DNA of 64,000 nucleotides from Apostichopus japonicus (Eukaryota > Echinodermata > Holothuroidea > Aspidochirotida > Stichopodidae). The position numbers and the translations under genes are program-made. Below, in pieces: positions 1 to 12,084 of this stretch; within the stretch, counting starts at the first letter, position 1; each line of letters starts with the position of its first letter. Under the pieces are notes generated by a model. The model searched no databases, was not told where the DNA came from, and saw only the letters and a list, made by a program, of their open reading frames with translations. The DNA lies in contig NC_092569.1 in the NCBI RefSeq assembly GCF_037975245.1, positions 26,241,168 to 26,305,167 of the forward strand, in the 5' to 3' direction.

Positions 1-2470
1 GAGGACGCTCCAGCAAAAGTTGCTTTAAGGGAAGCCCTGAGACATACTGCTAAACCAGTAGGAAGGCACGTGACTACCTTGCTTGGAAAAATAAAGTCGC
101 AATTTAAGGACGTTAACAATTAACAATTTCGAGGAAGCAATAAACCTTGCGCAAGATCGTGATACGTGGCGGAGGTTAATCACTGAGCATGTCGGATAGA
201 TGAGACTCAACTTACTACTACTACTACTAATGACTTACTGTGCATCTGCTAATGTAGGTACTTCATTACTCGGTATGGAATCTGTCATACATGGTGAATC
301 ATAATCACAGACCATAGACTGCATGAAGGGTAGAACACCAGCACTGGGCACAGCTCTGGCATTGAAATGACCTGAAAATAATCATGAAATATTTAGGAAT
401 GCTTCATAATTGTATAAATGAATGATCATTAAAAGTATATTATAGGTTATTATTAATGTTCAAAGTAGGCCTAGGCTACAGCATTTGATTAAAATGTGAT
501 CCCGGAAAAAATAGAAAAAAAAAAAAATACATTCTTTTAAGCATGAACTGCTTTATACTGTATAAAGCAGTACCACAAAGGATCCTGTTGTGGGCCAGTG
601 TAATCCCATGCTTATAAGCCTTTTAGACAATTTGATGGACCTATTATGACATGGGAACTAGTAATTATGAAGCACTAGAAATTGCAACAATTGTTCAACT
701 TTTCAGTTCAAAAGTCTTATTCTGAAGTACGTTATATAGTTGGACCCATCATGCTACATTAGTACCAGGTAACTAGTAGTCTGCGCTGCCCATTAATTCC
801 TGCAAACAAGATCGAAATGTGTTGGACTACTTCTTAGGGAAAGCTATGCCAATGCATCCAACTATATATAGCTAAGTTAGTACTACAGTAGGCCTAACTG
901 CCCCTTACTCCTTAGTAACATGACCATTTGACAATTACTGCAGTCTACTCAAATTGGGGGCCTAACGTAAATTAGGCTACGCTAGTTAATGGAAAAACTA
1001 AATCAAAAGGGCATCGAACGAAATAAAAAAGATAACAAAAACAGAAAAATTTAGCTAAGGATATTAAAATCGTTCATGTTGTACAACACACGCATTCACA
1101 TTAACATTATGAACCATGTTCGTAATCTGCCGAACTGTTAGGCTAATCCACAACGATGTGCCTGATTCCAAGTTTCCACTGTCAAGAGTTAGGTCAAAGA
1201 CAGAACAAATTTCGATAGGAACATAACAGAGAATGGATCCACTTCTCCGCTTGTTCAGCATAATGGACCAAAGGAAATTATATGGCAGGCCAAATGCCTT
1301 ATAATAAAATACATTGGATTATGATCGATAAACCAAACTTCAAGTTATCAAAGTAGGCTATAGATTAGTATGCGAAAAGGAAAATAGTTTTATGGACCGA
1401 AAAGGCCGGTTTGTCAGTTATAAACTCTGGGTTTTCGACAGACAGACCAAAATTATCAATCAGGCGGAAACCGAGTTTATCATGTGTATAAACCACGGAC
1501 ATTATTTACTGATACCATTTATAATATTAACCAGTATTATAGACGAATATATTCCGATAAGTATGTCGAGTGAAAACCGTGACGTTAAAATTTGAACATA
1601 GCTGGTATCATGATTCAAAGGGTTGCATTGAATTACCCAGAAACTCCGTGCAGCATGCATCTCTACATAGCTTGGAAATAAAAAAATATGGGTCGAAAGC
1701 GTTCATGCACTCAACCAATCCCCTATCCCCTCCCCCGTGCCCATCATCCCAAACATTCATCCATTCATCCAGGCTAGGATCATATAGGCTACGCATATAT
1801 TCTGAATTCTAAAAAAAAAGTGAACTATTTTGGCTGGATTACTTCAGATAGGTCTACAGGAGAGCATTATCATGCCACATTATAAGTTTGGGAGATTGAG
1901 GTCGGATCAAGAACGTGTATAGGAGTTTAGTTTTGGCATATCGATCGATTGACGTGTGTGAAAATCACTTTCATGCTGTGTGACTGTCAGAGCCCCATGG
2001 ACCCACCGACATTGACGTTTCTCACTACTAAAGTTTGTTCACCTCTACAAAGCAGACTAGCTTCAACTTCGACAAATAGTTCACAAAGCATTGTTGTCAA
2101 TGGATTAAGTCTGCAGTGTATGCCGACAGGCTATACATGGATGCATTACGTAACCTGGACAATGCCGTGTGGGGAAAGGTTTTTGGGATTATATTACGCG
2201 TGAGTATAGCAACGCCTCAAGCCTGCACTGTGTTGACTATAGACATTCCATCTCCCGTTTGTTTGTATTTTTACGTTTTCTTTCCTTTTCTTTCATTTCT
2301 TCTTCTTTTCTTTTCTTTCCATGTTTGGTGGACGCTTTAAATGTAAAGGCATGTTGTATGGGTGTCTCTATACGGTATTAATTGGTCTATTTTCTATTTA
2401 ACTGGTATATGTAGCAGATGGTTGACATGAATGACCACATGCATGTCCAGTCAAGCTACAATTGTTATAT
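1..2470. other. Non-coding stretch, nothing recognised
   Basis: No convincing exon, RNA gene or transposon end was found here. The sequence is AT-rich with a few short homopolymers and a short (CTA)n run near 220. Open frames in this stretch are short and show no family resemblance. Confidence 0.5.
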
Positions 2471-2474
2471 AATG

Positions 2475-2640
2475 GTGTTCACTGAGGTCTTTTCTTGGCC
2501 CATTATTCTTCTCCCTGGATTATGCTAATGACATTTATAATGTTGTTTCCAGCAGACGTGCTACTTTATGCCGATGACACAGCACTATTTTTTTCTGGCA
2601 TGGATTTTTAAACCATTGAAACTATTCTTAATGCTTGATC
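2475..2640 (+). pseudogene. LINE reverse transcriptase fragment (CR1/jockey-like), left part
   Basis: With frame changes, the plus strand reads as the middle of a non-LTR reverse transcriptase: a degenerate LGPL-F-L--NDI block, then LYADDTALFFS, the YADD catalytic motif, then TIETILNA. It has stops and at least one frameshift, so it is a dead copy. It breaks off at the target-site duplication of the hAT element that starts at 2649 and resumes after 4871, where WFTEN follows, as expected in these LINEs. The clade call is by motif style only. Confidence 0.7.
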
Positions 2641-2648
2641 CCTTTGTA
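2641..2648 (+). repeat. Target-site duplication, left (CCTTTGTA)
   Basis: These 8 bp immediately precede the CAGTGGCG terminus of the hAT element. They match CCTTTGCA at 4872-4879 in 7 of 8 positions. Confidence 0.8.
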
Positions 2649-2943
2649 CAGTGGCGTAGCTAGGATTTTTTGAGTGGGGGGCCATGGGGGGCTGTTCTTT
2701 CTTGTGGGGGGCCGGAGGTTACTATCTAAGCGGAGCGCCACCTTGGTTGGCGAGGAGCGTACAGAGAAAATTTGAGATTTCAGCACCCCCCAGATCGCAG
2801 GAGATGGCACCTGTGAGGCAAAATAGCAACCAAAAAGATGTGCAACTTTGGTGACAGAAATGCAAAAAAAGTTTTTTCTCTTTCATGCTGACTGGCCTTG
2901 CCAACTCAGCCAGGCTTTTAACTTGAGGGAAGTTGGCGCCAGG

Positions 2944-2999
2944 TTCTTGGCGACTACGTTGCGTTAGATAGTGTAAAACCGCCTACACCTCCATTTCAT
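2944..2999 (+). repeat. Direct repeat at the left edge of the Penelope-like element
   Basis: This 56-bp block, beginning TTCTTGGCGACTACGTTGCG, matches 4373-4428 with three substitutions. Penelope-like elements commonly carry terminal direct repeats (pseudo-LTRs). That interpretation is from family knowledge; the repeat itself is seen directly. Confidence 0.75.
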
Positions 3000-4110
3000 T
3001 TAAAACAAAGCACTTATGTGAAAGACACAAATCACATTCTGCAAATTTTGGAAGCCACCCCGTTACCAAAAACGGTAGTACTTGCTACACTCGATGTCGT
3101 CGCCATGTATACCAATACTCCCCAAGAGGAGGCATTAGATATATGTCAAGAAGTCTATGAAAAGACGGAAAAAAGCGAATATGGACTAAATAAAATATCT
3201 TCCATATCCATGCGCAAACTAATTGAACTCATCTTAACAAGAAACTGTTTCGAGTTCAATAACCAATTCTATCTACAAAAGATCGGTTGCGCCATGGGTA
3301 GCCAAGCCTCTCCGGAAATCTGCGATATCGTCATGCATAGACTTGAAAACCAGATTTTACCGACAGATAATAAAATCTTAAAATGGCTATAGAGATGACA
3401 TTCTATTGCTCTACGACGGTACACATCAGGAACTTGAACAACTAGTAAAAAGGTTGAATGAAATCACCGCTTCTTAAAGTTTACGGTAGAAATATCACAC
3501 ACCGAGGTAACATACCTAGATTTGAAAATCTTCAAAGGTCCAAGGTTCGAAACCAATGGGTTATTAGACACTAAAGTCTACACCAAACCCACGGAACCTT
3601 CCAATACCTCGACAGAAACTCTGCACACCCACTTGCCACTTTTAAAGGCTTCATTAAAGGGGAAATATTACGATACCCACGTCTCTGTAACAACGAGACT
3701 GATTTCTTACAGAAAAAGAACGCGTTCACAGAGAAACTGTTACTCCGTAACTATAAGTAAGAGGAAATTGCCTCAGCCACGAAAGGCATAAAATTTGAAA
3801 ACCGTAGGCATTACCTCACTTCCAAACCTAAACAAAAGGAACCACCACTGGTGTTCAAGCTTACCTATACACCTCATATCAAAACCACGCATTTGAAAGA
3901 AGCACTTTTGAAACATTGGCACTTAATTTCGCAACACGCGGAATTATCCAAACTGTTTCCAAAAGGAACCGATTCTTGCCTACGAAAGGGCCCAAAATCT
4001 CAAAGATTTACTTGTTAACTCAAGGTTTCGTACTAACGAAGAATCAGCTGACTCTCAAGGTTCACACGAAGCTCTTTTAGATGCTCTTATAGCTGCACTA
4101 TGAGTCCATA
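3000..4110 (+). pseudogene. Penelope-like element reverse transcriptase, frameshifted
   Basis: An open segment (3018-3392) reads VKDTNHILQ, then LDVVAMYTNTPQEEAL, then QKIGCAMGSQASPEICD, which are the fingers/palm features of Penelope-like (PLE) reverse transcriptases. The catalytic motif appears as YRDD about 3390 in another frame. A third frame from about 3470 carries YLDLKIF and VYTKPTEPSN, and later segments read YLDRNSAHP and TFKGFIKGEI, typical of the PLE C-terminal half. Several frameshifts and stops make it non-functional. The N-terminal part is missing and no GIY-YIG endonuclease could be recognised downstream. It lies inside the hAT element and between 56-bp direct repeats. Confidence 0.85.
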
Positions 4111-4372
4111 AAAACTCGTGCACAGAAAATAGATGCATTTTGAGAACGAGACGCTCATGCCGAATATAAAATATTCAAAGGCTTACTACTGATGAAGCTC
4201 CTCCTATAAAGTTTGAGAGCAGAAACCGGTCTAGTTGGTCATAAGAACCTACGCTAGTCTTTCCTACTATTAAACGTACACTTAATTCCCCTAATAGGTG
4301 CAATTATGTTTCACCATGAGGAGCATGCTATAAGTTCATGTTCCTCGGGCCCTCCCTTAAAAATACTTCAGA

Positions 4373-4428
4373 TTCTTGGCGACAACGTTGCGTTAGCTAG
4401 TGTAAAACCGCCTACACCCCCATTTCAT
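4373..4428 (+). repeat. Direct repeat at the right edge of the Penelope-like element
   Basis: Second copy of the block at 2944-2999 (53 of 56 identical), same orientation. It closes the retroelement; after it the hAT sequence resumes. Confidence 0.75.
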
Positions 4429-4871
4429 CTCGACATATATTCATTTGACTCGAGGCAATATATGAATACCTGATACCTCGGCTCAGTACAAACGGAGCCA
4501 ATCTTTTGATAGATTGTTGCACTAGGTGGAAGCACTGAACATATTTTCAGCAGATATCGATATCGCGCAGCACATGCACAAGGTTCGTGGTGTATGGTCG
4601 CAATCGTCGCATCGACCATTGCCATGCCATGCTGTGTGACCATTCTCATGATTACTACAGATATTGTATTATTCTTATTCTGCCAGATGCAGACGAGAAA
4701 ATTGTGTAACTCTATTTCCCAAATTATTCAACAAAAAATATTAGTGAATCGCACTGATGAGTGTTTTTTTATTTTTATGTCAACATTTTTTTACCCCATT
4801 CCCAGTGGGGGGGGGGCAGCCGATATCATGGGGGGCCCAGGCCCCCCAGGCCCCCCGTAGCTACGCCACTG

Positions 4872-4945
4872 CCTTTGCAGTTTGGTTTACTGAAAACATA
4901 TGTAAACCCGGTATCACGGGAAGACAAACTGTAATGTTTTGAAGC
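4872..4945 (+). pseudogene. LINE fragment, right part (continues 2475-2640)
   Basis: The plus strand reads WFTEN, followed by a degraded stretch ending in VMF. Many CR1/jockey-type LINEs have this segment just after YADD. It directly follows the right target duplication, so the hAT element interrupted one LINE copy. Confidence 0.6.
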
Positions 4946-6360
4946 CTCACCTAATTGTTACTTTCAACAAACAAAAAACAAAAAAAGAATCTGGGTACGA
5001 ACATCCAAACAGTCGAACGACTGAAGTCCGTTAGTTCCAACCCCAGTCCCCTTGCATCGAGACTATGATTGTGTGGTCATCTTTAGGTATAGACAGAGTA
5101 TGACACGAAATGCAAATCCACGTAGTGTAATATGTAACAAGAATTCTTAACAAGAATTCTAATTTATGTTAAGTAGGCCTACCCAGGTGCCAAACTTCAT
5201 GCTTTCCTCATTTTTTCCGGTTAAAAATTCTGTGAAGGTGTTATGAAGGGGACAAATGTCCAGCCCAAATTTTTTGTACAGAAAGGAGCCGTTCTAAGTC
5301 TTTTCGCAAAGAAACTTCTTGCCAGCCTGCCCTATACAGTGCAGTCATATATGATTATGTGTGCTGTGTTTGTACAGTAGTCTCACTAACAAATCTTAAT
5401 CAAAATAAAACAAAATTGGGGGGGGGGGACATCCGATGATTCTGAGAATTTTATATATCCTATGAACCATGTTTAGTGTCTTGCTTGTTTTAGGGATTTG
5501 GACATTTAGGCCATGTTGTTTAAGTGTTTCATCTTTACTTGTTTGTTTTTTTCCATGTACAAGGACCCGTGACAGTGGAAATGAGGCTGTTTGGACAGAC
5601 TTTTCTGTGTTATCCCTACACCATGCAATCGTTCTCCAAGAAGGCCTATTGAAGAATACAATAGCTGAAAGTTTGTTCACCCATCCGGGAGTTATAGCTC
5701 CATGGTTCACCAAATATATGTCTTTGTGTTAGCACAATTGCTAGAGGTGTATAGCGAACCTATTCATCAACTCTGACGTCCTGTTGTAATAACGTCTCAG
5801 TCATGATCGACATTGTAAACGGACTTGAATGCCTATTTGCTGTCCCCGTGCTTCCACAAACAATTGAAAGATAATAACTTGTTTAAAGAGGGAAAAAAGA
5901 AGAAATATTTGCTGAACGACGTAACTTCCGTTGCAGAGATGGATTCAAGTGTCATTCATATGGTAATATTGAATCAACTTGGTGTCTGTATGCGAACGGC
6001 AAATATATCATTCATGATCTTGACACGCCGTTCAAAGACCGTGCGTTCCAATTTCACCACAGACAATTTGCTGACAACTCCCTGATTTAACTTGGGCTCA
6101 TATATGATTCAAGTATACGTGTACGGCAATGATATTCACGCAGAAGCTGCAAGTATCATGATTATAACAAAACTGGAAGATTTCATGACAAATATTAAAT
6201 ATGACTTACACTCGCTGGTATCCTTAGGTGGAAAGCTTACTCTGAGCAGAGCAATCACGATGAAAATCAGAATTGGCCAACCGAGTTGAGTAACTGTCAA
6301 TATCTGAAAAACGATAAATTTCATAGAAGTGTTTACTATATATGATGTCAGGGAATAGTT
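4946..6360. other. Non-coding stretch
   Basis: Apart from the dispersed repeat at 4985-5090 and a G-tract at 5418, nothing is recognised. Open frames on both strands overlap each other at 5.4-5.7 kb, and neither resembles a known protein. Confidence 0.4.
4985..5090 (+). repeat. Dispersed repeat, copy 1
   Basis: The segment containing CCCCAGTCCCCTTGCATCG and a following TGTG(A/G)TCATC block is similar to 7590-7695. Family unknown. Confidence 0.5.
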
Positions 6361-6365
6361 TAGAA

Positions 6366-6575
6366 AACCAGAAAGCCAGTTGGCTTTGTGATTCCTTGCC
6401 ATACAGTTTGCTCAAAATTCTACATATAGCTATGTACCTAATGTAGAGCAAGTGAGTTACATATTTTGTCCAAGAACTAAGTGAAAAACCAGACAAGATC
6501 AGAGATTTACAGCTCTTATTTTGTAGCACTCCCTTGTGGGTATCCACCAGTTCATTCACTGGTAAGGATTTAACA
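6366..6575 (+). repeat. Dispersed repeat of about 210 bp, copy 1
   Basis: It shares GCCAGTTGGCTTTGTGAT, then TTGCTCAAAATTC, GATCAGAGAT and a CACCAGT(T/C)CAT block with 8248-8460, in the same order and orientation. The family is not recognised. Confidence 0.65.
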
Positions 6576-6762
6576 GTCTAGAAAATTTTGATTCCAATAT
6601 ATGTCAATATCCAGAAAGAACAGACTTTCTATCAGTGTGAAATATATGGACAACTAGATGCATGAATATAAGGACACTTTATTTTACCAATTTGGAACTA
6701 TAGCGAATCATCGACCATCCATCAAATATTTTCCGACCTACTGCTAAAGCAAAAGTCAAAGA

Positions 6763-7115
6763 TTTTTTTTAAATTTTTTATTTAAACTTTATTTTAAGAG
6801 GGTGCCTCGTTTAGCAATAGCTAATCTTCCACGAGGCTCTCTAATATTATATCATAATATTAAATGTACGAAAACTTAAGAAGTCATAAATACAAAATAT
6901 TAAAAATAATAAAATGGCCAATATTAAGACCAGTTGAGATAACCTGTTGCCCTCTTCAAGCTCAGAGGGTGAAAACCCTCGGATAGGTTCTTTCTGCCCC
7001 GGCAAAGAATAACAAAACAAGATCATACACTTTATCGATTTATGAAGTTCATTTGTATAAGAGCAGTCTGTGACAACAGCATACATGAACTCCATTACTA
7101 TACGACCGGAGACCG
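6763..7115 (-). repeat. Possible LINE 3' end or other repeat
   Basis: A T-rich start is followed by an imperfect hairpin-like GGTGCCTCGTTTAGC...CCACGAGGCTCTC segment and a weak open frame on the minus strand. This looks like the 3' end of a retroelement in minus orientation, but no motif proves it. Confidence 0.25.
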
Positions 7116-7589
7116 GGTCGAGACCCTAGAAAGAAACCCCCTTTCTAAAAACGGATTTGACCCGGGCCACGCCAGACTTTAGTCCCACCTGATCTACCCT
7201 CGGCGCCTGACCTAACTATATACGTTCAGACTAAATAATGCATCATGGAGGTCCGCTGAAGTCATGTCATTTGCATATAAATATTTTATTGCGAAGTATT
7301 ATACAACTATTAGACAAATGTTTACAGAGGAACGTACAGAAAATCTCGTTATATTTATAAATATTTGTTGTTATTATTGTTATGGCAATATTAGTCTAAA
7401 TACGAAATGCAAGTGTGTTACTATGAAGAAAAAATTGATTCAAATTAAAATGATTTTTTTTCTGTATTCACGAATCAGTACATAAAATTGGGCAAAACAA
7501 TGACGCGGCCTTATATTTTTGTCCCCTTATTTCGAATATGAATTATATAATTACTTATCGTCGTATTCCTTCTTTCTTTTAAGGAAAAG

Positions 7590-7695
7590 TCGCCCAGGAA
7601 AGAACATGGGCACGGAACCAAACTACCGAACGACTGATCCTCTCTTTACCCCAGTCCCCTTGCATCGGGAGTGTGACTGTGTGATCATCGTCGGG
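7590..7695 (+). repeat. Dispersed repeat, copy 2
   Basis: Related to 4985-5090: shared CGAACGACTGA and CCCCAGTCCCCTTGCATCG blocks followed by a TGTGTGATCATC-like segment. Confidence 0.5.
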
Positions 7696-8247
7696 TGTGC
7701 ATCACCATTCCCCTCGAAAGGGAGCAGATATTACACGTATTCCTTGCTACATATAATTACATGAACACTGGATAACCGTATATCAACATGCACACTTGAC
7801 CACGAAGACTGTTGTTTGGATTGTCAATATATAGACTAACCCAGCCACTGTGTTGTTGACATTACCAATTAACGTTATTGACATGGACATTGTGTGTCTG
7901 TTAGGGAATTAATCGATCGTATATGTAGGCGACCATCTTTAGACCTGTTGGACACACTGGTGGATTAACCGGTTACATAACAATCTAACAATCGATTGCG
8001 GTTACCCCAGCTTTCTGTTCTTTCCATTGTAAATGTCTTGAAGTGAAAGGTTATTATTACAGCTTTCAAATATGCTAAGAGGTCAAATAATGGTCACACA
8101 TGTTCCAAACTGCAGCACACAGTGCAGTGTGTATATGCTACCTTAAGATTGTTAGTTTTTACTGTTATTAGTTTTTTTTTTTCATCAGTCTAATGATATA
8201 TAGATACTTCTCAAATAATTTCGAATTAAGGCCTATATATCATCCCA

Positions 8248-8460
8248 ACCAAGAGAGCCAGTTGGCTTTGTGATATCCTTGCCATACAATTTTGCTCAAA
8301 ATTCCAAATAACTATCTGACTTATACTATTATAGAGAGCAAGTGAGGTTAATTTATCCAAGAATTAAGTTAAAAATTACCAGAACAGATCAGAGATGGTC
8401 ATCTCTTATTTGTAACAGTACTCACCCGTGGGCGCTCACCAGTCCATCCCTTAAAAATTG
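8248..8460 (+). repeat. Dispersed repeat of about 210 bp, copy 2
   Basis: Second copy of the repeat at 6366-6575, diverged by substitutions and small indels. Confidence 0.65.
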
Positions 8461-10795
8461 TTATTAATGAATGGGAATCACATGACATTGTTTATACACT
8501 GTGAACTATTTTCAAAACTTATAGCCCAAGGACAAAGTCATCTAGTATAAATCACGGAGAATAAGGCCATTTGAGATAAATTGTTAATCATGGCACTTGA
8601 AGCTCAGAGTGTGGAAATTGATGAATGTAGGCTATTTTTTGTTACTGCCCTAATGCACAAATGGGCAGTGGCGCACCCCCCCCCCCCCCATCGCCCACCT
8701 AACCCATCGTCAGTTGGAAGAAAAACCTTCTAGTTAGGAATCTAATTATCTATTTATCTTCAGACTTTATAAACTAAATATGCTACAGAATGCTCATTTC
8801 CCATCTTAAATATGAATGTCTTTTCTGCAATACGCCACATTCGTAGACATTATGAGACCCCATTCCCACAAACCAAACCAAAGCCCATGCCCACATTTTG
8901 TAATCGTTACTGCATGAATAATCATTATCGTAACTTCGAATCATAAAATGACTATATATACTCTTCTTTCTGTTGAGAAATATATTGTTTCTCACATTAA
9001 AACCATTAACATTTCAATTGTCTATACTAATGCCGAATGAAAGTTAAGTATTTACCGGTCTTCTTTGACGTAATTTGACGTTTTTCCACAACAACAGCCC
9101 TAATTGGCTGAGAATCCCCATCCTTCCGAATGTATGGCCAATCAGCTGCGACGTACAACCATAAAGTTTGCTTTTAGCTCTTTAGGTTTGAGTTAGACAA
9201 CAGTGACTGGCGTTTTCCTCCTGCAGATCAAATAGAAGAAAAGGTTTCTCAAAATATATGTGAATTTTTTATTCCCTGGCATAAAGTGGAGAACATGCAA
9301 AGAAGTCAATAACACATGGTTCGCGACACATTAGGATCAACCATGACTCTTACGTATAAGAAGGACTTGTGACGTCATCCGTGGAGACTGACATATCACC
9401 TTTTATAGTGTCAAACAGGTCCTCGATATCAACTGACATTAATCATCTCACTTTTATCAAAACTTTTCACAGAAACTGATCGTGTATTTTAACAATGGCC
9501 GTATAACTACGACCGGTTGTCCGCGCTGACCTCAGAGAGCGGGCTGTTGTTTTTCTCGGCTGCAGCGGCATCCATTAAAAATAAAATAAAGAGAGAACGG
9601 GCTATCCTCCTTAGTTTGAAACCATCATTTACTGAGGCCAACGATGAGTGATGCCAACGATGAGATGATGAGTGTCTATATCAATCCGCCAACATGTTCA
9701 GGAAAGATGCAAAATCACATCAGGAGAACATATTTTTGTTAACATTTTTTTCGAATAAAATCTTTTTTTTTTTTTTTAACATTTATATGGGGCTTGGATG
9801 TTGGAGTTCGAAGCTGTAATTACATGTGGTGCAAACACTTGGTCAATTGAGGCAATTTTAGGGGGGTCCAATATTAAAAAAAAATATATATATATATATT
9901 TATGTATATTTTGTTGTCGCAGAAAATCAACTTCGTGTCATTTCATTTGTATATTGCTCTATATAATCCTAGATCTGTGTTCTCATGCCATGATCCAAGG
10001 TGAGATGCTGTCGATTAAAGGTGAAGTATTAAATATATTGATTGACGTATTGGACCGTGGAACATTGTATAGTCCTTTGCTATAGCTGCCATATCGCAGC
10101 TTGGACCCAGTAGCTAACATAATGTTGAAACTCAAAATGGGTTAGAATGTATTCACTTTATATCATGGTGTCACTGTCTGATATTTAGGCGGGGGGGGGG
10201 GGGTATGTAATATATATGAGGTATGCCTTAAATGATTCAGACAATGTATACAAGTCTACGATCTGCAGGCGTCGGGGTTTTTTTTTTCTCTTTTTTTTTC
10301 TGTTACCTAAAACGTACAGATATATACACATACATCATGAAACACTTGCTAAACAGTGAAAGGAAGTTCCCACTAGCATTCAGATTGATAAATGACCGTC
10401 AATTAGTTACTGTACAGGCAAGGTATGGGAGACACTCAATAATATTTGCTGACCAATATGCAGTAATATATTCAAGGCTTATTTCAGGGACGACTGACGA
10501 TTGTTAGCCTGCACTTATCACGTGTCTGTTCTTTACGTCTACTGCCCAAGAAAATGAACAAGAAAAAGAGAGTGTTTTGTTGTCTTTCTTACTGACAAAC
10601 AGCGAAATCCAGCAGTCTAGTATTTAAACAGTAAATAGCCTGAATTTCGAGGCCTGATATATTACGTAATAATGTATGGCGTGTCAGGCTTATGCTAATT
10701 TGTGTTTTTATATTTCGTTTTTCACTGATTGCAACGGTCGTGTTCTGCTATAGGCAACTAATTAAGGACACACAAGATAGTGTTAGTCTAAAGCC
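8461..10795. other. Non-coding stretch with a promoter-like patch
   Basis: No exon recognised. It contains a C-tract at 8677-8690, a T-tract near 9765, a short (AT)n near 9888 and a G-tract near 10191. Only the CCAAT-box patch at 9100-9190 stands out. Confidence 0.4.
9100..9190. promoter_or_regulatory. Possible promoter patch with two CCAAT-type boxes
   Basis: The segment has an inverted CCAAT (ATTGGCTGAG) and a direct one (GGCCAATCAGCTG) about 30 bp apart, in a moderately GC-richer local context. NF-Y sites are common in animal promoters. No exon is identified next to it, so this is a weak call. Confidence 0.2.
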
Positions 10796-10799
10796 ATTG

Positions 10800-10925
10800 A
10801 ATCTGCGTGTACAGTATAATAATTATAGATAAGGGGGTATGCTAGTGCTCTCTTCAGCCACTGGAGCTGTACGTATGTACTGTATAATAATTATAGGTAA
10901 GGGGGTATGATAATGCTCTGTACAG
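10800..10925 (+). repeat. Local tandem duplication, about 70 bp unit
   Basis: TGTACAGTATAATAATTATA followed by a (G)5TATG...TAATGCTCT-like segment occurs twice in succession. The second copy is slightly diverged. Confidence 0.6.
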
Positions 10926-10964
10926 CTCGTTCCTTAGCAGCAGTCTCTCTCTCTCTCTCTTTCT

Positions 10965-11038
10965 GATTATTTCATTTCATTTATTCAATCCAGTATATAT
11001 ATAAAATATTTATAAAAAGGAACACAAAAATAAATATA
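10965..11038 (-). mobile_element. Rex1/CR1-like LINE 3' end, short copy
   Basis: TTCATTTATTCAATCCAGTAT followed by TTTATAAAAAGGAACAC closely matches 61008-61090, the 3' terminus of the minus-strand LINE at the window's right end. It is a severely 5'-truncated copy in the same orientation, abutting the TTAA-flanked MITE. Confidence 0.6.
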
Positions 11039-11042
11039 TTAA

Positions 11043-11377
11043 AGGGTGTGAAGACTCGCGCAAAAAGAAACGTCTAATGCCGGTAATCTGACCTAGTTTC
11101 GAATGAGGTGTAACAGAAGTTTTAAACACCACCATCGATCCCAGAAAAAAAAAACACACATAGCTTGCTACCGTCGGTAATTAGACACTAGTGTACAGTC
11201 AGTACATACAGCTGCAGTTGAATACGCACAGGTCCAGCTAAAGATGACAAATAAGGTATCACGTTTCAATACTGTCTGCATTTTGTATTGCGACACGAAC
11301 AAAACGTCACTTGCAAGCAACAGAAAGTTAACTTTTTCAGATGGCCGCACGCGGTTTGGGGCGAGTCTTCAATGCCT
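11043..11377. mobile_element. TTAA-flanked MITE (Kolobok/piggyBac-like), copy 1
   Basis: TTAA at 11039-11042 and 11378-11381 flank AGGGTGTGAAGACTCGC at the left and the partly inverted GCGAGTCTTCAATGCCT at the right. The body is about 80-85% alike to the copy at 41406-41762. A TTAA target duplication is characteristic of Kolobok and piggyBac families; the terminal bases fit Kolobok better, but no transposase is present. Confidence 0.75.
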
Positions 11378-11854
11378 TTAATAATAAACATTAAGATGTT
11401 ATAAGATGTTAAGATGATATAGGATTAAAAAAATTACTATAAATCAAAGGATCAAAAAGCTTAGATTGAAAGAATATTGCAGCTGAGAGGATGTACAAAC
11501 ATACATCGATACTACATGCTCATATACGGGTCACCCAATAGCTCCATGTAATGACCAGAGAGATTATTATAAAATAATTATGATATCACAGCAGATGGTT
11601 CTGCACGACAATGTGCTTTGATAAGACACTCAGCATGAGGAGAAAAGGACAAAATTACCATATTAAACGATGATCTATTTGAATTGTGGAAACTTCAAAA
11701 TATCATGGTTTGATAGTAATATTGATCTAAATATCGTGGTTTTCGTTAAATTGCTTATTAGATAATATTTCGGTCCACATTGAATTTGACCAACTTCTTT
11801 TAGTGTAGTGTAATCTGTAGCCTACCATGTAAAATGAGCCCCTACATTCTAACT

Positions 11855-11985
11855 ACCATGTATGTCCAGAGGTTCGAACCGGTTAGGAAGGTCGTAATTC
11901 CAACGTAGGCGTGTGTCACCTGTATCAAACAATACTAATTCTGTTTTTGGTGACATATTTGCCTTACTCTAGAGATGTAAGGGAT
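11855..11985 (-). repeat. tRNA-SINE related repeat, partial copy without the tRNA-like head
   Basis: It starts TGTATGTCCAGAGGTTCGAA and continues with GGAAGGTCGTAATTCCA and a TTTTTGGTGACATATTT block. It is shared with 42558-42690, and its first 45 bp with 53090-53133. The tRNA-like part seen in those copies is missing here. Confidence 0.65.
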
Positions 11986-11993
11986 GTTATAGG

Positions 11994-11997
<4 letters not shown>

Positions 11998-12032
<35 letters not shown>

Positions 12033-12084
12033 TATATATATATATATATATATATAGTTTATATATATAGTTTATATATATAGT
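11998..12084. repeat. (TA)n microsatellite with AGTTTATATA interruptions
   Basis: Long alternating TA tract broken by repeated AGTT units. Confidence 0.9.

Larger units (their letters stand above)
2649..4871. mobile_element. hAT-type DNA transposon (non-autonomous), 2.2 kb, carrying a Penelope insertion
   Basis: The left end is CAGTGGCGTAGCTAGG and the right end is the inverted GTAGCTACGCCACTG. The element is flanked by an 8-bp duplication (CCTTTGTA/CCTTTGCA), the size typical of the hAT superfamily. G- and C-rich subterminal blocks sit inside both ends. No hAT transposase reading frame is visible; the only coding matter is a broken Penelope-like reverse transcriptase. A hairpin-forming subterminal motif at 2723-2764 recurs in inverse orientation in the hAT elements at 14.1, 40.7 and 41.0 kb, so these belong to related families. 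Confidence 0.85.
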
